Assembly: GCA_016785225.1 (NCBI GenBank)
Contig: JAFBJZ010000901.1
Location: 1,922,001 to 1,986,000 of the forward strand
Direction of reading: 5' to 3'
Source: Psettodes erumei
Taxonomy: Eukaryota; Chordata; Actinopteri; Pleuronectiformes; Psettodidae
Length of the DNA: 64,000 nucleotides
A program made the translations under genes and the position numbers. A model generated the notes under the pieces. That model had not been told where the DNA came from and made no database searches. It saw nothing but the letters and a program-made list of their open reading frames with translations. Shown here piece by piece: positions 50,973 to 64,000 of the stretch. The first letter of the stretch is position 1; each line of letters starts with the position of its first letter.

Positions 50973-52449
50973 GTAAGGCGAGGGAAGCTGTTTTTTTTAA
51001 ATACTGCTCTTGTTTTACGTCGTCTGACCTGGGACTAGCGGGCCTATTGGTTTGTGTAAGGTTGATCGTCTCAGCAGCGGTGTGAGCTCGTTTTTCTTAT
51101 TTCACTTCCCATGTAACCCAAAGTGCTAACGATGCAGCAGCAAACACCATCATCGTGCAATAATGATAACTCAAAACCGGGAAACTCGTCTTATTCTGGT
51201 AGCATTGGTGTAGCCTGTCATGTCGGAAGTGGCAGAGCTCGGCCTACCGCAAAGCAAGCCCTTTTAAAGATGACGGGGATCGAGACCGTGTCCGCTCGGA
51301 GGCTCTTCTCGCCGCGCACGACCATCTTTACACACGACGGATGCTCTCACGACGCATCGAGCATCATCCGTCTGTGTATGTCTGGTGACATTTTTTGTTA
51401 GCCGCGTACTTGTTGTGCGGCGAAGCTTCCAGCTGTTGATGCGTTACGTAAAGCCATATGCGCCTCATACATAATTGGGCATAAGTATGGCAGGTATTAT
51501 GTGCATTATTCTGCTTGACAGCTCCTCGCATCTTGACCGGCTGTTTTTGAACGGGTGCTGCAGTGCCGTTGCAGGAGGGTGCTACAGTCCACGGTGAGCT
51601 GGCAGGGCCTCCGGCCTGAGCGAGGCTCAGGGTTTGTAGCCTGCATCTGCCTCGGGGTGTTACACTGGACTGATTTAACGCACATCACCCCTGCCGGGAA
51701 GGCATTTGTCACACGATTATTTCAGGGTCAGCACAGATGTAGGCTAGTGACTTCCCACAAGTTAATAGTTTATAGATTGAATTGCAGTCGCAGGAAGCCC
51801 TTCGGTCATCCACTGGGATGGAGCTAAATAAAACAAAGAATCCAATTTAATAGCTGGGATTCGTCAGAAAAATCATTGTGAAAATAAAAAGTCTCTCATG
51901 TCAACATTATGGATATGATATAGTCTGGCAGTATAATTGATCTGTAACAATGGTGCTTCTCTGCATATTTTTCACAATTTGATTCGATTCAGGAATATGA
52001 GATTCACTTTAAATGGTCCTCTGCAGAGCTGGGTGACAATGTTATGTTATATTTTTGTATCTGGCAGCTGTCAAGTCTTATTATATTACTGTGCATTTCC
52101 TTCACGGTTTTCTGCAGTGGCAGAGCTCTTTTAGTACACAGGGTTGGTATTTTGACCCCAGGCAGATGGATTAGAAGTCATTTTTTGGCCTGAACTGAAG
52201 TGTAATCCTAAAACGAGCAGCAGAGAGTTTCTCTCCTCCAACCAATGCAGTGACACTTCAAACCAACTTACATCACAACCACATCCCAGACTGATTAAAC
52301 TTAAGTTGATCATCAACATTGATGGCAGCACTGCCATCGGTCTGACTAACTTTTGCTGACTTGATTGTATAACCTGGATTAGCAAACAGGAGAACTGTCC
52401 AAATATGAACGATTTTGTTTGCTGAAAAAAAGATCACATCTGACAGATG

Positions 52450-52474
52450 AAAAGCTGGAATCAGAGAATGATTT
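52450..52474 (+). repeat. Fragment shared with family A
   Basis: 25 bases here are identical to 55,600-55,624 (core AAGCTGGAATCAGAGAATG), a segment of the family A repeat. Only this short piece is recognisable. Confidence 0.5.
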
Positions 52475-53633
52475 GAAGGAACAATTGTGGACAGTACTCA
52501 CTCTGTATTAATATTATGTAGTATTTTGTGAAACTACGGTTCAGTGCCTGGCAATGTGCCTCTACTGTGATAAGATCTGCAATAAAATGGTAAGAATGCA
52601 TCATGTAGAGTCCTGAAAATAAAGTGAGTTTATTATTGTTTATGTAATTCTTTCTTTATGTAATACTCATGTTGCTTGAGTCGCAACCAGATTACAGATT
52701 TGGAGATGCTTAATCAGGTAGAACCACATGCACATGCTGCCACATGTGTTGACAGTAAAATGGCTTTCCATTCATGGTGCTGTTTAGTATACGTAGCAAA
52801 TATACAACCCAGAAGTTGTATTATATTATGCTAACTTGTCTTGCCAAATATGTTATGAGGGAGACATAATTACTGGCTGTGGTGCCTTTTTTTGATGAGG
52901 GAAGTGCAGTGTTTTTGTATCACTGGCCAGTTATAAGGTGGTCATACACGGATGGCAGGTGGCCAAAGTGCAGCAATTAGATAGTAAGTTTAAGTTACAA
53001 AAGCACTTTGGTCAAGGTTAGGAAAAAAGGCTGTGGGGGGGAAGGGGGTTTGAGTGCCTGAACATTAATAATGCTTCTCTAAGTGGATATTATTGCAGCA
53101 TTTGTAAGTGAAGGTATTATTGGGTTGTGAGTTTGGCAGTGTATATATATATACTCAACACAGTCTCAGGGCTGATGCAAACTCCAAATATCCCACCCCC
53201 TCCCAAAAGCAGGCAAAGCCTATTTCAACTCAAGGGAGACAATGGCTTACACAGTCGTTTGGCTGCAGTTAATGAGAGATGGTAGCTCCTTATGTCGAAA
53301 ATGTTGGCTCCAGATTGAAAGATTTATTTTGGAACGGACACACAGAAATCAATAGCCTTCATAGCTCTTGTTTATGAGCAGGAAGGGGGGGCACCCACTT
53401 ATGTGTAACCTCAGCTCTGATACAGTATGTTCCCAAATTGATATGAAATAACTTCTTTTATAGTGAAAAGAACTTCTGTTCCTCTGAGCTGCCTGATATT
53501 GATATTGTAGATTACACCTTTGCAGGGCTTAGTAGCTGACTGTCCATTTATCTTTTGACATAAAATTGCATTACAGCCAATGAACCAGATTTGGAAAACC
53601 AGCAACCATCGACCAGCAATCATTTTTAGGCTA

Positions 53634-53722
53634 TTAACCCTTCTGCTACCTCCAGGGGTCCCCGGGACCCCTCGCCCTTTCCCACTCCCTCTCCCTCCAG
53701 CACAAGGTAGCAGAAGGGTTAA
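53634..53722. mobile_element. 89-bp piggyBac-type MITE candidate
   Basis: The element begins TTAACCCTTCTGCTACCT (53,634-53,651) and ends with its exact reverse complement (53,705-53,722), a perfect 18-bp inverted repeat. The outermost TTAA is the target-site duplication of the piggyBac superfamily, and CCCT is a usual piggyBac terminus. The interior holds a second inverted repeat, GGGGTCCC-C-GGGACCCC at 53,655-53,671, and a pyrimidine-rich stretch. There is no coding capacity, so any movement would need a transposase in trans. Perfect termini suggest a recent insertion or structural selection. A hairpin of other origin is possible. Confidence 0.6.
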
Positions 53723-53935
53723 ACCTCCATACCTTCGAACTAAAGCCGACCAGCAGCAACAATGCAGATGTTGCTGTTCCCTAGTAGACTCTCTCTGCGA
53801 AATCCAATGCTAATGCCCAAATTTGATGTCTGAGGAGTCAGAAGTGGGTCATGGTGCCAGTCTGCTTCATGTTGTAGTATTTAATGCACACAAGCTCACA
53901 TTAATTCACCAGCACTGTGATACGTGCGTGAGTAT

Positions 53936-53971
<36 letters not shown>
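53936..53971. repeat. (CA)n microsatellite
   Basis: About 17 CA units, roughly 210 bp downstream of the MITE candidate. Confidence 0.95.
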
Positions 53972-53973
<2 letters not shown>

Positions 53974-55534
53974 ACAGTCAGAAAACAGGCCATTCAGCTC
54001 ACTGGAGTCTCTTTCTGCTTTATCCATTTTCCTTACTGAATGTCCTCAGTCTGTTCAGGCTTAGATGAGAAATGCTCTGTACATTTTTTTGTCCGGCCAA
54101 CATTTTTTCTGAGCATTCATGCTGTTTTTTCCCCCAAATCCATTCATACAGTTATTCACAGTCACCCATATAGTAGATGCCCTCAACCAGTGCAAATACT
54201 GTTCTGCTATTGGATACTGCACAAGTGCACTCGGAGAATATGCTTTGAAAGTCTGGGCAGTTGTTTCATAAAACTCCCCCATTTCATTATTTTGACCGAG
54301 CTTTCGATAACCAGTCTGCGGTGAGTTAGCATGACCAGGAAGTCACGTTGTAGGTGGGTTTTTGAAATGTGAGTTTTTCAGCAGACATGTACAGCTAATT
54401 TAAAAAAGCTTTTGCAAGATCTAGTTCTGTAAACCCTTTCTGGCAAGGCTGTAGCAGTTTCATTAACTTGTGTCATTCTGTGAGATTTCTCAGGAGTCCA
54501 TATAAAAAGGTCCTCAGTTTTGTCAGATGGTCATTTTGTCAGAGACCGGTACTGCGCTGTCGCTGCTCGGTGTCATTCAGTGCAATAAGTGTTAAGTAAG
54601 GTATTGGTACTTTATCAATTTTCTTCTTTTTTCCAGTAGGGTTTCTTTCTTAAGTCCTCCATTGATGTTGACTGAATGGTTTTGCCTTTGGAGAGATGCT
54701 GTATGATGGTTGGTGTTGTTTTAACTAAGTTATGGGGCTCTAAATGTGTGTTTTTAAGAGAACGCTTTTAGAAATCAAATTTGAGGTGGATTGAAAACGG
54801 TCTCCAAGGTTGATGAGGTGTTCTAAGTTTATCTTCTCATTCTGTGTAAGCAGTTCTTCATTATTTTCCATTTATTGTGCAAGGATTTCCTCACGTTTAT
54901 CTGTGTATAGCAGTACAACCTCTGCTGCCAAAGCAGAATGCATTTAGTTACAAAGGTGTAGAGGAAGGAAGGTTCTGTTAAATATGGTGCACTGTAGTCA
55001 GTTTGTATGTCAAATGAGGACCACACTTTCTTGATTGTGAATAGATCCTTCTAAGGTTGCTCAAGCTCAGTTTGAAGCTGTTAAATACTGCATTACCTGC
55101 TGTAGAAAGTAGTAGCTGCCTTATAGGAGCAGTTGCTGGAAAAAAGTGAGAAATCTCCCACTCAAACCTCCTAATCTAATCTCAGCAACAAGGGGAGAAC
55201 ACAGTGAAATCAACCTCAATCCTAACCCAAAAATCTGCACTCAAGGAGCAGGCTGAGGCCACATCCAGTGCACAGCCCAGTCCAGTGATGTGGGTGCTGC
55301 TACCAGCATGAGGATTATATCCCAGTGCAGTCTAAAAATTGACTATGACAGTAATCAGATTGACCTGGGCTCACAACAAATTCATATCAAGTCTCGCCCA
55401 ATGGAACAGTATCTGACTGCTGTGGAAGGTTTTGTAGGTTAATGCTGTATTAGTAGTCATGGTGAGGTGTGGTTGGCTGTGGATGGTGGAGATGTATTCA
55501 GCCAGACCAAGATGACTATAAATGAATCATCAGA

Positions 55535-55630
55535 ACAACAGTCCAAAACACAAAGATATTCAGTTTACAGGAATGTAAAGCACAAAATCCTTATAGTGGA
55601 AAAGCTGGAATCAGAGAATGATTTTCATTT
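55535..55630 (+). repeat. Dispersed repeat, family A copy 3
   Basis: Contains CAACAGTCCAAAACACAAAG, ATATTCAGTTTACAGGAATG and AAAAGCTGGAATCAGAGAATG, the same order of blocks as the 3' part of the copy at 17,511. Shares 25 identical bases with 52,450-52,474. Confidence 0.65.
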
Positions 55631-57466
55631 TTTACTAGAAAGAACACATTCCTGTTGATCAGTTATTGGATTTATCATTACAGCTCCAAATATAATCTAC
55701 CACTTTGTCCGAGTTCCTTTACTGTTGTACACATTCTGTAATTGTTTCTAGTTAAATACAACTCACACCAAGGAACAGTAGCAATGAGTTGTGTCAGTTG
55801 GCGGGGCATCACAGGTGATTGCAGGTAGAACAAAAGAAAAAATGCTGACATGCCAAATGATTCATTAATTATTCATATATCCTATAAATTAATTGTCTGG
55901 GAAAAACATAACTTCCAACCTTAATACTGTATATTTCAGAGTATAAATACTATACTATGCATAAAGTTAAGAAAATATTCAAGGTATCATTCCCTTTGCA
56001 TATTTTTGTGTGGAAAATGGAAGTTGACCTCAGTGATGAAACCCCTTTTATACAATAGCACTATAGAGCAAACATACCATTGAGAGTAAAATAATTGATT
56101 CTAGGCATTAGTGTCGGCCTGTTATGGTACATTAGCAAGCATGAGGCATTCCACATGATGTGCTAACATATACATTGCTTTGCATGGGGTTACTGATCCT
56201 GTGGTTTTCATCAGGGCCTCCTTAGACATCCTCTCCTAAGTGATACTCAGAAAGAGCAGCAGCACTTTTAAGGCCCCCGGAAAAACAACCCATGAGGACG
56301 AAACGTGACGATGATGATGGCAGCTTCATCTCTTAATCTGTATCGCAAAATCTTTTAAGCGATGTTATGTCATTCCTCCTCAGATTATCACGGACACCAT
56401 CCAGCTCTTCCTGAGTCTTCATGGGGATGGCTGACGGCGTGCACGTTCGTATGCATGTGCACTTTTGTGGATAGTTAATCGCAAGTATACAGTAAGGAAA
56501 CCCGTCACTGTACTTTATCAGAAACTGATAAAAAGGGCTCCTTTAAGAAGTAACCATTTAACAACCTTTTGGAAAACCACACATACTGCAGTCGGAGCTG
56601 GGCAATACTTTTAGAAACCACATCTGATTTAAATCGTCTTGGAGGGATATACAAATAACTATAATAGAGGCCTTGTCTTCTCTTCTAACCACAGTTCTTG
56701 ACCTGAGGCATCAGGTCCAACAAAACGGTTGTTATGAACATCTCGTATAAACCTCTTTTTCTGCCAATATGGAACGACATTAACTCTTCTTTGATCTTCT
56801 TTACAAATCTTTATTTAAATTATAAATCTTTGTTTAAATCGTTTATAGAGGACACTGCCGCGGTGGTCCATGGCATAACTTGTCAGTTGTGGTTGTAAGA
56901 TATTTTTAGGGATGCGAACGACTAGAATGATAGTCCTTTGAGAGAAAAAAAACACTTTTCTTAAAGCCTGAGTCTTCTTGTTTAGGTATAAACCTGAAGC
57001 ATATCTGTTTGCGACACTCAGCGGGTTGTTGGCTTTCAGTTGACTTCAAACAGTGCATGAGGAAAAGGCAAATAGTGGGGCAGGAGGGATTACCACTGAC
57101 AGCATACCTAGACAACCATCTGTTCCAAAAAAACCTCTCCTCTAGTATGTGACCCATCCATTACAGACACGGCCATTTCACTAATCTCTTCCTCAGTAAT
57201 CCCTGGTTGTCTCCATCAGAAATAATTATTGGCCACTTTTTGTTTACAAACTTTCTCGTGGAACACTGGCATATTACTGGACGCTCGACCTCAAGTATCT
57301 CTGCTACTCCAGTCACAAATCCAAGGTTCCAGGAAGTGGCTTCGAACAGTAATTTGTGCTCTAAACAGTTTCCAGTGACACATGGCTTTACGGCCATGAC
57401 ATGATCATTTTGACTTCCCAAGTATTTCAGTCACAGTTATGTCGCAGAAACGTTGCCATCCAAGAT

Positions 57467-57563
57467 TGTGTGTGTGTGTGTGTCTGTGTGCGTGCGTGCG
57501 TGTGTGTGTCTGTGTGCGTGTGCGTGTGCGTGTGTGTGTGTCTGTGTACGTATGCGTGCGTGC
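57467..57563. repeat. Imperfect (GT)n/(GCGT)n array
   Basis: Nearly 100 bases of alternating purine-pyrimidine sequence: GT units interspersed with GCGT and TCTGTGT variants and a TACGTATGCGTGCG end. The GC-containing steps make it strongly Z-DNA prone. Confidence 0.9.
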
Positions 57564-57915
57564 GCCTTCAGAGATGTTCTGTGGTAATTCTTAAATATAA
57601 AAGTTTTCAGTACAGTCTTTCAGTAAATCCTGTCTTCATGAAAGTTATAATGTTCAGTTTTTTGAAAAAAAAACAACTATTTTAAAGAGGTGTTGATTCA
57701 ACTCATTGTGGAGGAATTTGTGGTGTACTTGAAATGTATTGCATTATATTGAGAGGTGTTTCTGTTACTTATAATATAAGTGATGGCACTCAATATTAGA
57801 AATACTTCAACAATACAATACTACAACACAATATAGCTCAAACTAAAGCTACCTCCAAAACCTCCAAAATGTCTCTTAGGTTGAATCAGCACTTTCTAAA
57901 ACAATATCAACTATT

Positions 57916-57973
57916 AGTATTAGACTGAATTACTTCAGTCTAATACTACTAATCTAATCTAGTCTAATCTAAT
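57916..57973. repeat. Perfect 14-bp hairpin plus CTAAT repeats
   Basis: AGTATTAGACTGAA (57,916-57,929) and its exact reverse complement (57,934-57,947) flank a four-base loop; pairing resumes beyond a three-base bulge. Irregular TCTAATC pentamer-like repeats follow to about 57,973. Confidence 0.85.
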
Positions 57974-58616
57974 AAAGGTGTACCAAATAAGCTTGCATCT
58001 GGGTCTATTTCTTAATAGAAATTTTTGCAAAATATATTAACTTTTACTTATTGTACAAAGTTGTGCATTGATGAATTGATGTTTACTTCTCGACTTCCTC
58101 TTTCTTGCACATTAACTGGAGATGCATGACTGCTCATGTAAATTGTTATCGTTGTCGTTGTTATCGTTAACTATGTAGCATCGATGTCTTGGTGGTTACT
58201 ACATGATGTGCATGTGATGCAATGCTGTTTGTTAAGCTTGAAGACAGCATGCAACAACAGCAACAACTTCCCAGAAAGTAAGAATGAGAAAGCAATACAG
58301 AATTTAATCTAGGACATAATGTTATACGTTTATTTTGCTGTCATGGTCTTTCTTCATTAGTTTTACCTAAATCCATCCAGCCACATACATACAGGCAAAT
58401 TCATTATGTTTGTATTCAGGAAAATTGACCATAAAAGCTACTTCTTTGGTCTAGATTACTTGTGTTCTTCTTGTGTGCTTCCAAGAAACGTCTGCCTTAA
58501 TTCCTTATTGAATTATATTTGGAGACATTTACTCATTTACTTGACTCCCTGCCTTCATTAGCCATGTTAATACCAGTTGGTCAGTCGGTCAATCGATTCA
58601 GCACTCTGTTTTAGAC

Positions 58617-58986
58617 TGAGATATCTCAACAACTGGTGAGTGAACTGCCATAAAATTTTGGTTCAGACATCTCGCGTCTCCAGCAGATGAATCCTAATGA
58701 CTTTAGTAATCTCTTGACTTTGACACCATGAGGTTGACTTGATTTGTTGTTGTGAGTGAACTACCACAACGTTTGTGACAAGCCCTTCAGCCTCAGCTGT
58801 GCTTTTTACTTCACTTTTGTTCAGTGCCAGTTAGTAAAAAACAAAAAACAAAAAGCTAAACGAATATGGTGAACATTACCTGGAAAAAAATTGGCATGTT
58901 CGCATTGCCATTTTGAGCTTGTTAGCATGCTGACATTGGCATTTAGATCAAAGCACCACTGGGAATAAGTATGTCCTCTGAGGCTG
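58617..58986 (+). repeat. Abundant percomorph interspersed repeat, family B
   Basis: Recognisable blocks in order: TGAGATATCTCAACAACTGG, ATGAATCCTAATGACTTTAG, ACCATGAGGTTGACTTG, TCAGCCTCAGCTGTGCTTT, TTAGCATGCTGACATTGGC and ATTTAGATCAAAGCACCACT. This matches a repeat I know from many percomorph genomes, in which the opening unit is often duplicated. It ends about 230 bp before the first jakmip2 coding exon. Class not assigned here. Confidence 0.75.
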
Positions 58987-59271
58987 TGTCTGTCTTGTTC
59001 TCATGTAACTTGAAAATAAAAAACAATACAATCTGCAATACATCTTGCCATTAGCCTGCATCTGCAATATTTCCCTGTTGTTACTTTTCAGTTCAGCTTG
59101 CTCAAACAAAGTGTGGTCTTCACATGCACCAAGTCTCACCTGTGCCGTCTTTGCTACATCTAATTTTGTCTCTCCTTGTCCCTCCTCTGGCCCCAAGCCC
59201 TTATGTCTGACAGGAGAATGAGGAAGAGGAGGACCTGGAAACCCTGGCAGCATCTCGGCAAGTTACTGTGA

Positions 59272-64000
<4,729 letters not shown>

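Larger units (their letters stand above)
50973..59213 (+). other. Putative jakmip2 intron 1
   Basis: Some 8.2 kb without a recognisable exon. It contains the TTAA-flanked MITE at 53,634, microsatellites at 53,936 and 57,467, a perfect hairpin at 57,916, repeat fragments at 52,450, 55,535 and 58,617, and otherwise AT-rich DNA. A large first intron separating a CpG-type promoter from the ATG exon is common in vertebrate neuronal genes. Confidence 0.5.

Overview
This is nuclear DNA of a ray-finned fish, most likely a percomorph teleost. It holds spliced vertebrate genes with GT-AG introns, dense (CA)n and (GT)n microsatellites, and interspersed repeats that I recognise from memory as percomorph-type. 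Assignments rest on protein families recalled from memory; no database search was run. || Layout. 1-16,225: no supportable coding exon, only microsatellites and a degraded retroelement tail. 16,226-17,171: CpG-richer stretch that may hold the promoter and 5' exon of the next gene. 23,619-35,451 (+): p4ha2, collagen prolyl 4-hydroxylase subunit alpha-2, with 13 constitutive coding exons plus two alternative exons that look mutually exclusive. 35,452-41,778: 3' UTR and intergenic DNA. 41,779-49,238 (-): an intact 14-coding-exon SLC6 transporter of the GABA/betaine/taurine subgroup, 599 residues. 49,239-50,639: short divergent intergenic segment with a long (CA)n tract. 50,640-50,972: candidate promoter and noncoding exon of the next gene. 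59,290-64,000 (+): jakmip2, nine complete coding exons and the start of a tenth; the gene runs off the window. || p4ha2 and the transporter converge tail to tail; the transporter and jakmip2 diverge head to head. The three genes have unrelated jobs (collagen hydroxylation in the ER, solute uptake at the plasma membrane, a coiled-coil cytoskeletal or trafficking protein), so this is ordinary synteny and not a functional cluster. || Points most worth a second look: a one-base frameshift in p4ha2 coding exon 4, with a downstream in-frame acceptor that could bypass it; the paired alternative exons with a (GT)n tract just upstream; an unusual TM1 substrate-site sequence in the SLC6 protein; and an 89-bp element with perfect 18-bp inverted termini that include TTAA, which looks like a tiny piggyBac-type MITE. 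I found no convincing novel multi-gene system.
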